From: a virus
Direction: 5' to 3' (one strand)
DNA length: 50,837 nt
IMG/VR virus record: IMGVR_UViG_3300032286_001030
Location: 1 to 50,837 of that record
Shown here: in pieces, positions 8,062 to 17,465 of the stretch
Numbering within the stretch: position 1 is the first letter of the stretch
Layout: each line of letters begins with the position of its first letter
Made by a program: the position numbers and the translations under genes
The notes under the pieces: model-generated
What the model was told of the DNA's origin: nothing
The model's database searches: none
The model's input: the letters and a program-made list of their open reading frames with translations, nothing else

Positions 8062-9025
8062 TGTTAATAAATTTAGGAATTATAATATCAGTGCCACAAT
8101 GACAATGCTCTTTTTTGCATGTGATTTGTTTGGGGCCAACCCTAGAAATATCTTTTAAGATATGGCCTGCATTGCCGCCCATACCACAACTTGCTAGACT
8201 AACCTCCCCCACTGGATTGATAAAAATAGCATCACCTACATTGCAGTTCCACCCACTAAAGTAATTATTACCTGCAACAATCACTTCATTACTGTTACAT
8301 ACTTCAGTGTGATTATCATCATATCTATTATAGCTAACATTGTAATGGGATCGTTTATCAGGCTTTGGCTTAGTTTGTTGATGTTCTGATGTACAGTCAT
8401 TGATGAACTGAGTTTTTGCTGGATCTTTATAGGTCCAAGGACCTGCGTTTACACTCATTTCATCAAACAGCGGAGTCCATTCTAAAAAGTAGTTGGGCAT
8501 TACCGTTTTTAAGTGTTTACCAAACTCTACTACTTCCCAAAATCTTTCTTCATGTAGTAACATCTTAGTAGCCAAATAATTTACTTTGTCACATAAGAAT
8601 ATACTATTTTCTTCATATCGTTTTTTATCAGCAAACTCTACATGGAAGCTAGCAACCACATCATCAAACAGATAGTGATTCTTTTCCCACCATTTTAAAG
8701 GTCGACTTAAATTAGTATTGACTGCTAGAGTAGCGTGTGGTAATTCTTTGAACAACCATTCGCACAATGGAATAAAATTACGCCATGCAGTTGGTTCTCC
8801 GCCACTAAAGAAAAACTTAAAATTTTTATAACCAATTTGTTTATAACGGTTAATGATAATATCTAGATTATTAATATATAAATCTAGATTACCATCATTG
8901 ATATCAGTTCCTCCCCAATTGCCCGGGTTACAATAACTGCATTTAAAGTTACAGAAATTATTAACTTGCCAAGTAACAGCTAAGTAAGGCTCTGGAGCCT
9001 CTATAGCAATTAACTTTCGGCCCAT
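8045..9025 (-). CDS. Radical SAM enzyme with C-terminal cysteine cluster (SPASM-like)
   Basis: A 326-residue protein with the radical SAM cluster motif CNFKCSYC at Cys25, Cys29 and Cys32, and the SAM-contacting SGGEP after a KFFF strand. Unlike the five upstream radical SAM genes it has no N-terminal cysteine region. Instead it has six cysteines in its last third (243, 261, 280, 303, 308, 310), including GEVSLASC and CKKEHCHC, consistent with one or two auxiliary iron-sulfur clusters. SPASM-type enzymes modify peptides or sugars (for example by dehydrogenation or epimerisation); which applies here is unknown. It overlaps the upstream gene by 16 bases and the downstream gene by 17. Confidence 0.85.
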   Translation of the reverse strand: MGRKLIAIEAPEPYLAVTWQVNNFCNFKCSYCNPGNWGGTDINDGNLDLYINNLDIIINRYKQIGYKNFKFFFSGGEPTAWRNFIPLCEWLFKELPHATLAVNTNLSRPLKWWEKNHYLFDDVVASFHVEFADKKRYEENSIFLCDKVNYLATKMLLHEERFWEVVEFGKHLKTVMPNYFLEWTPLFDEMSVNAGPWTYKDPAKTQFINDCTSEHQQTKPKPDKRSHYNVSYNRYDDNHTEVCNSNEVIVAGNNYFSGWNCNVGDAIFINPVGEVSLASCGMGGNAGHILKDISRVGPKQITCKKEHCHCGTDIIIPKFINNGHPE

Positions 9026-10287
9026 TCATAAATCTCTTTAAATTCTGGAATAATATCTTCAATCTTTTCATTTCTAAATTTATCTAATTCATCATTGAAT
9101 TTTTTAAACTCAAGTATGCCGCCCTTATTCTCGTCACCTACATTTAGATTCTGAATTATCATTTTAAAACCATTATGTAATTCACCATTGACGAACTCAT
9201 ACCTATCTGCATACACTCTATACAATTCCGTTAACCGTCGTTTAACGGACACCGGTAATATCATTATGTTTGCGTACCACGGACTCGTTGCTAGATTAAA
9301 TCTCGGTGAAGATGTTTGATCGTCGATCAAATTTTCTTTAACTAAGTAGTCAAAAAAATCAGGAAAATCAAATATATTCCAAATACTAATAGTTGGTGTA
9401 ATTTGAAACTGAGCATGAGGGAGCTGCTTTTGTAATGTTTTAATATTATTGACAATTTTTTCCCAATCAGAGCCTTTGCGTATTACCTCTGCTACATCAC
9501 CATGAGCATCTAAACTAGCCCAAATTTTTAATTGCGGAAATTTCTTCCAATATCCAAGTAAGTCTTTATCTTTGAACTTCAAAGAACTAAAGTTAGTAGT
9601 ATAAGTTAACTCTACTTGAGCAGTTAAATCATTTTCAATCCAATAATCTAAACATTCATAATGCTCGGGAGTAATAATTATTTCACCGCCTGCAAAATAA
9701 ACTTCTAAGACGTCTTTTAAATATGGTTTTAATTTATTCATAAAACTCATTTCTTCTGCGGTATTAATTACGACCTTAGTAGTTTTAAAATGTTTTTCAT
9801 ATTCAGTAATACCCTTTTTGTCAGAATATTCTTGTGCCCAAAGACTGCTACATCCTGGGCCACAGCTACGACATTTCATATTGCACATATTACTGAAACG
9901 CAAATCCATATACTTCATTTCAAAGTCGGAGATAGTGCCATCATTATCAGTATTAGTTGATATCATGTTAACATATTCAAGGCCCCTGCGCTTATTATGA
10001 CTTTTACGCATAGTCCATGTACCCAATAATTCTAAATCATAACATCTTCTACATGCTTCAACTGGTTCATCGACCAGCATTGCTTCTCGTATTTTTTTAT
10101 ATTCTTCACTATTCATCATCTGAATAATAGATTCGCCATTATTAATATTTGCAACTGGCATATTACTATCTGCAACACAACAAGGCATTACTTTACCATC
10201 TGGCCATGAATGAAAATGCACCCAAGGCAGTACACAAAAATGTTTACCAAACTTAACTAAATTTTCTATCACCAGTGGATCTTGCAT
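9010..10287 (-). CDS. Twitch-domain radical SAM protein, copy 5 (GGEI variant)
   Basis: A 425-residue member of the N-terminal-twitch radical SAM group. FCVLPWVHF with Cys18, the PCC pair (36-37) and CRRCY (Cys79, Cys82) form a probable auxiliary iron-sulfur site. CNMKCRSC (Cys135, 139, 142) binds the radical SAM cluster. The usual GGEP SAM motif reads AGGEI here, so the Pro is lost. It is also the copy that most clearly departs from the three neighbours at 10290-14005. It starts 3 bases from the preceding stop and overlaps the next radical SAM gene. Substrate and reaction are unknown. Confidence 0.85.
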   Translation of the reverse strand: MQDPLVIENLVKFGKHFCVLPWVHFHSWPDGKVMPCCVADSNMPVANINNGESIIQMMNSEEYKKIREAMLVDEPVEACRRCYDLELLGTWTMRKSHNKRRGLEYVNMISTNTDNDGTISDFEMKYMDLRFSNMCNMKCRSCGPGCSSLWAQEYSDKKGITEYEKHFKTTKVVINTAEEMSFMNKLKPYLKDVLEVYFAGGEIIITPEHYECLDYWIENDLTAQVELTYTTNFSSLKFKDKDLLGYWKKFPQLKIWASLDAHGDVAEVIRKGSDWEKIVNNIKTLQKQLPHAQFQITPTISIWNIFDFPDFFDYLVKENLIDDQTSSPRFNLATSPWYANIMILPVSVKRRLTELYRVYADRYEFVNGELHNGFKMIIQNLNVGDENKGGILEFKKFNDELDKFRNEKIEDIIPEFKEIYEWAES

Positions 10288-10289
10288 TT

Positions 10290-11522
10290 TTACTCCGTCA
10301 AATACTGTAATCTATTTAATTCAGGAAATGTTTTCCAAAAATTTTCTCCTCGTATTTTGTCTCCCGAAATAGTATGTAACATGAATGTTTCTTTATTTAC
10401 TGCCCAAGTGTCTGTATCTTTTGCAAAATTGACGGCATCAGTCACTAAACGGGATAATGATGTTCCATCGTTACGGTAATGATCTGCCCAAGCCATAGCT
10501 TTATTTGCCGCATCGACCTTTAACTCTTTTGGTAAACTCTTACCACTATAATGACTAGGATGTACTGCTAAGTATAAACTATTATACCAATCATTAGTAC
10601 GGACCAAGCCTTTATTCTTTAGATATGAATAAAATTCTCCAATAGTCAAATAATTAAACAATGAAAAAACAGTGTTTAACTGAAATGAAATGTAATCCAA
10701 TTCTCTAAATTTTAATAAATTGCTTTCAACTAGACCCCAATCAGTGCCGTGTCGTAACCATTCCGCTCTTTCACCATAATGATCTATGCTACAACTTAAT
10801 TCAATTCTTTTAAAGTGCTTCCACATATCTAATAAATCGTAGTTTTTGAATTTAATATTACTGGCGTTTGTATTGTATCTCAGTACTATATCCGTACGAC
10901 CTTTACGAATCATTTCCTCTAGCATAATATAATGCTCTTCCGTCAATGTGGGTTCACCGCCTGCAAAATACGCCAAATCAATGTGTTCTACTTGGTCTAA
11001 TACTTCACGCAATAAGTTACCTTTCTCATCAGCATGAATAACTATAGGATGCTTTGGATCATGATTGGCTCGCATTTCTGCTCCCCATTGACTACTAAAT
11101 TCCGACCCACATGTTCTACATTTAAAGTTACATATGTTACTAAACCTAATATCAAAATAATGCATTTTAAATTCAGGGACCGTACCATCTTCAAGAGTAG
11201 TAGGTAATATTTCATCAAAATGTTTACCAAACTGCTCTTTACTATAGTTTCTAAAACTATGCGGGCCAGCTTCTTCATGTTTATAACAAAAATTACAGAT
11301 TTTGTTTGGTTTATCAGCCAACATATCTAACCGCAATTGCTTCATTTGATCATTATTAAACGCATCTTTAAGACTAGTTTCTTTAGTATTACCATATGGA
11401 ACGGTATAATCATTGCTACAACAGGGATATATATCGCCCTTAGGAGTGACATTTAAATGCATCCATGGGAACATGCAAAATACTTTGCTTTCATATAGTA
11501 AATAATTTTTGTCCATAATCAT
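10290..11522 (-). CDS. Twitch-domain radical SAM protein, copy 4
   Basis: 410 residues. The N-terminal cysteine region has FCMFPWMHL (Cys16), YPCC (34-35) and CNFCY (76, 79). The radical SAM motif CNFKCRTC has Cys131, 135 and 138. AYFAGGEPTLTEEHY is the SAM-binding strand. It aligns closely with the next two upstream copies, including LLYESK at the start and a GERAEW/YIRxGTDW segment in the barrel. The start ATG overlaps the preceding TGA (ATGA, 11519-11522). The near-identical plan of three neighbours suggests tandem duplication followed by divergence. The reaction is not predictable. Confidence 0.87.
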   Translation of the reverse strand: MIMDKNYLLYESKVFCMFPWMHLNVTPKGDIYPCCSNDYTVPYGNTKETSLKDAFNNDQMKQLRLDMLADKPNKICNFCYKHEEAGPHSFRNYSKEQFGKHFDEILPTTLEDGTVPEFKMHYFDIRFSNICNFKCRTCGSEFSSQWGAEMRANHDPKHPIVIHADEKGNLLREVLDQVEHIDLAYFAGGEPTLTEEHYIMLEEMIRKGRTDIVLRYNTNASNIKFKNYDLLDMWKHFKRIELSCSIDHYGERAEWLRHGTDWGLVESNLLKFRELDYISFQLNTVFSLFNYLTIGEFYSYLKNKGLVRTNDWYNSLYLAVHPSHYSGKSLPKELKVDAANKAMAWADHYRNDGTSLSRLVTDAVNFAKDTDTWAVNKETFMLHTISGDKIRGENFWKTFPELNRLQYLTE

Positions 11523-12745
11523 ATAGAACCGTCTATCATTGATATTAATTCAGGAAAGGTTTTTTCAAACGAATCATTTCTAATATCATCACGCAATTTA
11601 GTTTCCTTTAAAAAATTCTCTTTCTGTATATTCCAATCATCGCTAGAATGTGTAAATTTTATAGCTGGTTCAATTAAATTATACGGGGATATCAAATTCA
11701 TTTTTTCAATCAATTTAATATTATTTGGTAAACACTGTTCTTTCAAAATTTTAGGCAGCACTGTAGCCGAATAATACTCAGGAGTCGGGGTGCATATTAA
11801 TGTATTACTTGATTTATTATTAATAATTCCAAAATTAATAAGATATTCATATAGTAGCGGTAATGTAGTATAATTAAATATACTAAGAACTGTATTAACA
11901 GACAATGTTACATTGGCTGTATTATTAAATTTTTGTAAATTATATTCAATTTTACCCCAATCTGTGCCGGTTCTAATATACTCTGCGCGTTCACCTATAT
12001 GGTCTATACTAGCCGATACATCAATAGCATGAAAATATTTCCATAGGTCAAATATATTTTTATCTTTATATGATAAAACACTACAATTAGTGTTGTATCT
12101 TATTTTGACATCAGTTTTATTTTTCCTAATTAATTCTTCTAAAATAATATAGTGTTCTTCAGTGATAAGTGGCTCGCCACCCGCAAAATAAACAAATTCT
12201 ACATCATCAATGTGTGACAAAAACTCAGATAATATTTGAGTAGTCTTAGATAAATTATAAATAGGTATTTGGTGTTCTGAACTTAATCTATTATTATCTT
12301 CTTGGGCCCACAATGAACTATAGTTGGGTCCGCACGTGCGACATTTGAAATTACAAATATTGTTAAATCTGATATCATAATATTTCATTTTAAAGTTTTC
12401 TAGTGTACCGTCATCTTTTGTGTTGAGTAATACCTCATTGATAGACGGTCCAAAAATATTATTTCCAAAAGATCTCCAACTATCTGTATATTTTTCAGTA
12501 TTATAACACTGTCTACAAGTTGTATTAGTAGTTTCTGAAAGCATATCTCTGCGTAATTTTTTAAAATTATTACTATTAATAATATTTTCAAATGTTGAAT
12601 TGGGGGCAAGTACCGTCATGGGAGTTTCAGATACGCCAACACAGCACGGGAATACTTCCCCTTTTGGGGTAGTCATAAAATGAACCCATGGGAACATACA
12701 GAATGTTTTGCTTTCTTTTAATAAATAATCGGTATCATATATCAT
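11519..12745 (-). CDS. Twitch-domain radical SAM protein, copy 3
   Basis: 408 residues with the same plan as its neighbours. LLKESKTFCMFPWVHF (Cys16), FPCC (34-35) and CRQCY (77, 80) form the auxiliary region. CNFKCRTC (131, 135, 138) binds the 4Fe-4S cluster that cleaves SAM. VYFAGGEPLITEEHY and a GERAEYIRTGTDW segment follow. It begins directly after the stop of the gene at 12746 and overlaps the next start by 4 bases. In the middle of the tandem run it is likely expressed at the same level as the others. Whether each copy has its own substrate is unknown. Confidence 0.87.
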   Translation of the reverse strand: MIYDTDYLLKESKTFCMFPWVHFMTTPKGEVFPCCVGVSETPMTVLAPNSTFENIINSNNFKKLRRDMLSETTNTTCRQCYNTEKYTDSWRSFGNNIFGPSINEVLLNTKDDGTLENFKMKYYDIRFNNICNFKCRTCGPNYSSLWAQEDNNRLSSEHQIPIYNLSKTTQILSEFLSHIDDVEFVYFAGGEPLITEEHYIILEELIRKNKTDVKIRYNTNCSVLSYKDKNIFDLWKYFHAIDVSASIDHIGERAEYIRTGTDWGKIEYNLQKFNNTANVTLSVNTVLSIFNYTTLPLLYEYLINFGIINNKSSNTLICTPTPEYYSATVLPKILKEQCLPNNIKLIEKMNLISPYNLIEPAIKFTHSSDDWNIQKENFLKETKLRDDIRNDSFEKTFPELISMIDGSI

Positions 12746-14005
12746 TTAATTTTCCATTAAGTCCGCAAGTTCTGGGAAAGTTTTTACAAAACTTTCCCCT
12801 CTAATTTTATCTCGTTGTTCAGTAGTAGACTGAAATTTTTGTTTATGTTTTTCCCACGTATAGTTTTCATGAGGTGTCATAGTCCAATTAATAATACCTT
12901 CTAATAGACTTAATGCATTTGGCCTTATTATAAATCCTATAGATTTCATAATATCTATTAGTTTTAATATTTTTATTTTACCCTCTTCTTTATGGTGTTG
13001 TGGTAATATATTTGAAGTAAGAAACTCCGGCGAAGCCATATTATATATTGAATATGTATTGTCACTCGGTGAGTACAATCTCTTATCAAACAAATATTGA
13101 TAAAATTCTAAAATTGTAGTATAATTATATAAACTTAAAACTGTATTCATTTGCAGTTGAATGTATGAAGATTTTTTAGCTAATAAAAAATTTTCTTCTA
13201 TTATAGCCCAATCTGTCCCGTGTCTTATATATTCAGCCCGTTCGCCGTAATGATCTACGCTGGCATAAATTTGCACACTTTTGCTAAAGTGTTTCCAAAG
13301 ACCTAATAAATCTTTGTTTTTAAATTTTAAATTACTTAAGTTTGTGTTGTAACTTAACGCAATGTCTGTTCGTCCTTGCCTAATCATTTCTTCTAATATA
13401 ATATAATGTTCTTCTGTAATAAGGGGTTCTCCGCCGGCAAAATAAGCTAATTCAATATTGGGAATTTGATCGAGTACTTCTTCTAAAAATTCTTTTTTAT
13501 TGTTTTTTAAAATCTGATGTTGGTAAATATTATTTTTTATATTTTCTTGTTCCCATTGACTGCTGAAGTCAGGACCACATGTTCTACATTTAAAATTACA
13601 AATATTATTAAATCTAATATCAAAATATCTCATTTTAAACTCAGACAATGAGCCATCTTCATTTGTTGCAGCCATAACATTGTCAAAATGTTTATCATAT
13701 AATTTATTTGAGTTAGAACGAAAGCTATTTGATAATATCTCGTCATCATAATGACATCTAGAACACATAGGATTTTTAACATCTGATAGCATGTCAAGTC
13801 TAAGCTGCTTCATCTGTGTAGAATTGACAATTTCCATCATACTTTCTCTAGTAGTATCACCCAATGGGCGATGAAATCCAAACTCATCAATATTAGTTTT
13901 TGCAATGCAGCAGGGCATTGCATTACCGCTTGGAGTAGTAGTGAAATGTATCCAAGGCAGAATACAAAATGATTTGCTTTCTTTTAGTAAATGTTCTTTA
14001 TTCAT
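12746..14005 (-). CDS. Twitch-domain radical SAM protein, copy 2
   Basis: 419 residues. FCILPWIHF (Cys14), MPCC (32-33) and CSRCH (81, 84) form the auxiliary cluster region, and CNFKCRTC (136, 140, 143) the radical SAM site. AYFAGGEPLITEEHY and GERAEYIRHGTDW are shared with copies 3 and 4. The start overlaps the preceding stop by 4 bases. The last residues (RGESFVKTFPEL) match the ends of copies 3 and 4 (NDSFEKTFPEL and RGENFWKTFPEL), so homology runs the full length. Confidence 0.87.
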   Translation of the reverse strand: MNKEHLLKESKSFCILPWIHFTTTPSGNAMPCCIAKTNIDEFGFHRPLGDTTRESMMEIVNSTQMKQLRLDMLSDVKNPMCSRCHYDDEILSNSFRSNSNKLYDKHFDNVMAATNEDGSLSEFKMRYFDIRFNNICNFKCRTCGPDFSSQWEQENIKNNIYQHQILKNNKKEFLEEVLDQIPNIELAYFAGGEPLITEEHYIILEEMIRQGRTDIALSYNTNLSNLKFKNKDLLGLWKHFSKSVQIYASVDHYGERAEYIRHGTDWAIIEENFLLAKKSSYIQLQMNTVLSLYNYTTILEFYQYLFDKRLYSPSDNTYSIYNMASPEFLTSNILPQHHKEEGKIKILKLIDIMKSIGFIIRPNALSLLEGIINWTMTPHENYTWEKHKQKFQSTTEQRDKIRGESFVKTFPELADLMEN

Positions 14006-15408
14006 AGTGGGTTAAGTAAATTTATTTCTTGGCACTTGCGGTAGAATCCTAAATATTCTGGGAATATAGCTAGCATATCAGTTTCTCTACGCTCATCCAA
14101 TTCGTTAAACCAGTTGTAAAAATCTCTGCGACCTTGCAACAATTTTTCGTCTGAGTATACAGTTTCAGCCATGTAATCTACTACACGCTTAAATTTTTCA
14201 TATTCAATTGAGCTAAACGCATCTGCTTTAGCGTCATCTGTGTGTTCTTTCATATATGATAATGCATCATGCATATATGGCATAAATTCTTCTTTGGGCA
14301 AAATATTCATGTCATACTGAATAGGGTCTCTAAGGTAAGGAGTATCAAATCTTACACGGTGTTGTGGGTTAATTAAATCGTCATACCAACCATAAATTTT
14401 ACGCCATTCAATTAATTTTTCAAGGAAGCTCTTAAATGTAGTGACACTAAAGATATTAAACGTAATCATAAAAGTAATAGGGCTATCAGTGTTTTTAAGA
14501 TAGGTATGAAAGTTTTGTTCCCATAACTCTAAGTCCAACCCAGTACGAATATACTCGGCCCGTTTACCCCATGTATCCATACTAGTAAACAACTTAAAAC
14601 TTTTAATTTTACCAGTACTGGTAAGATTTTTAATTTTTTCAGATAACCGTTCTATAAGTAATGGTTTAGTTCCCAAGTTACTATTAATGTTTAACTCTAA
14701 CCATGGCATGGGATCTGACTCAATAGAATCTAATAATTGCCATGTAGATTTATGTAAGGTTGGCTCCCCTCCCGTAATACGCATGATAGTTAAAGTTTTT
14801 CGAAGTTCGGGCCACCATTTCCAAAATGCATCAACATATGGATTATCATCTTCGCGCTGATATAATTTCATCCAATCTATGTCACATCTATGATTTTGTA
14901 CAGTAGTAACAGGACCATATTTTTCAATTTCTTTATAAAAACTAGTACTATACTTTGGATGACAGTAGCCACATTTAAAATTACATTCATTGCCAAAGTT
15001 AATCTCAATGTACTCAGGGTTTATGTTTTGATTCCAAAGTCCTTTAGTAGTTTGCTCGTACCGTTCTTCTGTAAAGATACTAGCATTGCGAATATGCCTG
15101 TCGCTAATATAGTCAGGACCCATTGCTTCAATATTCCAACAGTACTGACAACCACTGGGCTTACCACCGTCTAACATTAACTTCCGTTCTTCTTTCTTTT
15201 CACTAGTGTTATGAAGTGCTGAAGGGTTATCAATGACTTCGCTTAATGGGATTCGATGTGGTTTAGGGTGATAACAACTATGTGTTTCACCCGATTGTAG
15301 ATACATTGTGACGTGATGCCATTTAGCTAGACAAAAAGTAGGTCCTACTTCATTTTCTATTTTAATTTTAATGTCTTTGATTCTTTTTTGTTCGGTACTC
15401 ATCACCAT
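14002..15408 (-). CDS. Twitch-domain radical SAM protein, copy 1 (most diverged)
   Basis: 468 residues from the ATG 15408, or 466 from the ATG 15402. The latter sits in a TGATG overlap with the upstream stop and has AAGGA about 5 bases ahead, so it is likelier. The N-terminal auxiliary region is FCLAKWHHV (Cys26), SCYHP (Cys45, a single Cys where the others have PCC) and CQYCW (87, 90). CNFKCGYCHP (142, 146, 149) is the radical SAM motif and RITGGEPTLH binds SAM. GKRAEYIRTGLD keeps the barrel motif of the other copies. It is longer, with an insertion after the Cys motif, and probably has a different substrate. It is the first radical SAM gene in the operon. Confidence 0.87.
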   Translation of the reverse strand: MVMSTEQKRIKDIKIKIENEVGPTFCLAKWHHVTMYLQSGETHSCYHPKPHRIPLSEVIDNPSALHNTSEKKEERKLMLDGGKPSGCQYCWNIEAMGPDYISDRHIRNASIFTEERYEQTTKGLWNQNINPEYIEINFGNECNFKCGYCHPKYSTSFYKEIEKYGPVTTVQNHRCDIDWMKLYQREDDNPYVDAFWKWWPELRKTLTIMRITGGEPTLHKSTWQLLDSIESDPMPWLELNINSNLGTKPLLIERLSEKIKNLTSTGKIKSFKLFTSMDTWGKRAEYIRTGLDLELWEQNFHTYLKNTDSPITFMITFNIFSVTTFKSFLEKLIEWRKIYGWYDDLINPQHRVRFDTPYLRDPIQYDMNILPKEEFMPYMHDALSYMKEHTDDAKADAFSSIEYEKFKRVVDYMAETVYSDEKLLQGRRDFYNWFNELDERRETDMLAIFPEYLGFYRKCQEINLLNPL

Positions 15409-16352
15409 CCTTCGATTCTACGAATCACATCCATTTCAGTAATCAAAGGACCTAAATTATGTTTGTCTACATTATAATGCCGTTTAAAAAACTTGCTTTG
15501 CTCTTTTTCTAGAGTACACATAGGCAATCCAAGTTTATCGTGGAGAGCAGCGCCTAACAATGTTGCTTCACGCTCTGGGTCTTTATCTTTATGTTCTTCC
15601 CATAGTATAGAGTAGTTATCAAACCACTGGACATTGACATGATCCCAAGTAGTTAGCATAGTCATATATGTACCAAGTCTTGCACCATATATAGCCCACA
15701 ATCCATTATCAACATCTGCCCCTACATTATGCCATATAGTAAGATTGTTTAAATTTCTACTTGCTACTGTTTCTTTGAACTCATCTATGCTAGGCACTGC
15801 TCCTCGATTTAGGCACATCTTAACGCCTTCACGAAAACCTGCACGCCATGCTTGAAAAGGAGTATAGTTAGGATATGTAGTACTGTAGCAATCATACATA
15901 GCCCAATACAAATTATCAGCACTATCTAAACAAAAATCAGCAACTCGGGATAGATCACCATCTTTTTGGTGTTCATGAGTTTGCATTTCTTTTACATAAG
16001 TTTTTGTCCAGCTGCTCATACCACCATTGCCGTATCTTAGCCCATTAATGGCATTGATAGCTTTCCAACGAAATTGTGCTTTTTTATATTTAGGATCTTT
16101 GTCAGTAAAGTCTAATTGAAGATTAAAAAATAGTTCATCGGGCATATTATCGCCGTCAATAAGAATAAATCTTTCGGTATCGCTAGCTTCACCTGCTGCT
16201 TTATGTGCAGCATCGCTGCCCTTTACGCTATCAACTCTTTTGGCCCATGGAATCATATTTTTAATTTTGAGCCAAAATTCTTCCTTTTGAGGCTCGTCAT
16301 AGCTAAGATATATACAATCTAAGTCAGCTACATCAACTATATCATAACTCAT
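15402..16352 (-). CDS. Putative glycosyltransferase (GT-A-like, DGD motif)
   Basis: 316 residues. DCIYLSYDEP at the start and FILIDGDNMP (Asp66, Asp68) look like the first strand and the metal-binding DxD of a GT-A glycosyltransferase. A YGNGGMSSWTK segment and TPFQAWRAGFREG follow; I cannot place these in a named family. The gene overlaps its neighbours on both sides, lying between a small unknown gene and the first radical SAM gene. A glycosyltransferase role fits this company. No membrane segment is visible. The donor and acceptor cannot be named, and the assignment rests mainly on the DxD context. Confidence 0.55.
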   Translation of the reverse strand: MSYDIVDVADLDCIYLSYDEPQKEEFWLKIKNMIPWAKRVDSVKGSDAAHKAAGEASDTERFILIDGDNMPDELFFNLQLDFTDKDPKYKKAQFRWKAINAINGLRYGNGGMSSWTKTYVKEMQTHEHQKDGDLSRVADFCLDSADNLYWAMYDCYSTTYPNYTPFQAWRAGFREGVKMCLNRGAVPSIDEFKETVASRNLNNLTIWHNVGADVDNGLWAIYGARLGTYMTMLTTWDHVNVQWFDNYSILWEEHKDKDPEREATLLGAALHDKLGLPMCTLEKEQSKFFKRHYNVDKHNLGPLITEMDVIRRIEGW

Positions 16353-16671
16353 AAATTTTTAACTTCCATTTTACTGTGTTTATAGATAGATCCGAGATTA
16401 TACTAATATCGTCCATAGCACATGCTATACCATCGTCTGACGGCATCAGTTTATATACTACTGCATTAGGAGTTACTGTTGAAATTTTTCCATCTATTAT
16501 TCTTACATCAGGTCTTGCTGTAGCGTAAGTTAGTGCATCAATTATAATATATTGACCTTCTAATTTTTCACAGGTATAACAAATGACCTGACCCCGATCG
16601 TCATAATATAAACGGAATTCCGGTGGAATGATTTTCGGTGCTTCCCAAAGAATAATTACATCATCATTCAT
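16342..16671 (-). CDS. Small protein of unknown function between glycosyltransferases
   Basis: 109 residues: an acidic, beta-rich protein with PEFRLYYDDRGQVICYTCEKLEG and a YIIIDALTYATARPDVRIIDGKI segment. It resembles small conserved proteins I recall next to glycosyltransferase and fibre genes in T4-like aquatic phages, but no function is known to me. A single CYTC pair is present. It overlaps both flanking genes by a few bases, so it is part of the same transcript. Confidence 0.6.
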   Translation of the reverse strand: MNDDVIILWEAPKIIPPEFRLYYDDRGQVICYTCEKLEGQYIIIDALTYATARPDVRIIDGKISTVTPNAVVYKLMPSDDGIACAMDDISIISDLSINTVKWKLKIYEL

Positions 16672-17465
16672 AAATAACCTCTTATGATTTTATCACAAAA
16701 GTTCTTAATATGATAATGAAAAGGATAAATCTGCGGTACAGTCTGTATTCTCAGTTGATCAGGTAAACATTCATATATAAAAGTATCTGTCCAATTTTCA
16801 GTTGGATTACCATTTATAAATTGTTTCATATGAATCATACTCATTTCAGTGAATGTTGGTATTATAGTTTTTTCTTTACCTATAATATGCGCCGCTATAC
16901 TATAGGCCCAATCGGTACTAACCGGGTCCTGTGAATTATACTTCAATATATTTTTATAATCGTCCCAATTTTCAAAAATATCTCTAACAATTTCAAAAAA
17001 AGTTTTGGCAGTAATAGATTTTTTAAAATAAGTTATAGCATTGTAAACGTCAGGCAATTTGTTTTCATCAATGAATCTACGGTAACCTCTTACTTTTGAA
17101 ATTTCTTGTTTTAAATTTCTTATAGTAGTACACAATACTATATCCTGTTGACCGCATACATCGAACCAATGCATGATATTCCTAGGAATAATCATATCTG
17201 CTTCTAACTTAATAGTTTCATCATACGGGCTGGCTTCATATACTTGCCAATCATTGATAAGTTTCCATTTACCATTTATATCTAAATCGCCATATGGTAA
17301 GGGAATTATCTGATCAAAATCAGAATAATTCACGGGGTCATTGGTTATAACAGAAACCTTTGCATATGGCATTACTTTATGAATGCTCATAGCCAATGTT
17401 TCGGCACACTTAACATAATTTACATTAGTAGTGTTTTGTGCCATTATAACAAATCCTTGACTCAT
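16668..17465 (-). CDS. Putative GT-A glycosyltransferase, paralogue B
   Basis: 265 residues, related to the next upstream gene. It opens with a GFVIMAQNT strand and has SVITNDP, then SPYDETIKLEADMIIP, where Glu88-Ala-Asp90 stands at the DxD position. The paralogue has DAD, so the first metal ligand may be changed here. A late DWAYSIAAHII segment matches NDYALTLALRI in the paralogue. The fold resembles GT8-like transferases. It overlaps both neighbours by 4 bases. Activity depends on whether Glu can replace Asp. Confidence 0.6.
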   Translation of the reverse strand: MSQGFVIMAQNTTNVNYVKCAETLAMSIHKVMPYAKVSVITNDPVNYSDFDQIIPLPYGDLDINGKWKLINDWQVYEASPYDETIKLEADMIIPRNIMHWFDVCGQQDIVLCTTIRNLKQEISKVRGYRRFIDENKLPDVYNAITYFKKSITAKTFFEIVRDIFENWDDYKNILKYNSQDPVSTDWAYSIAAHIIGKEKTIIPTFTEMSMIHMKQFINGNPTENWTDTFIYECLPDQLRIQTVPQIYPFHYHIKNFCDKIIRGYL

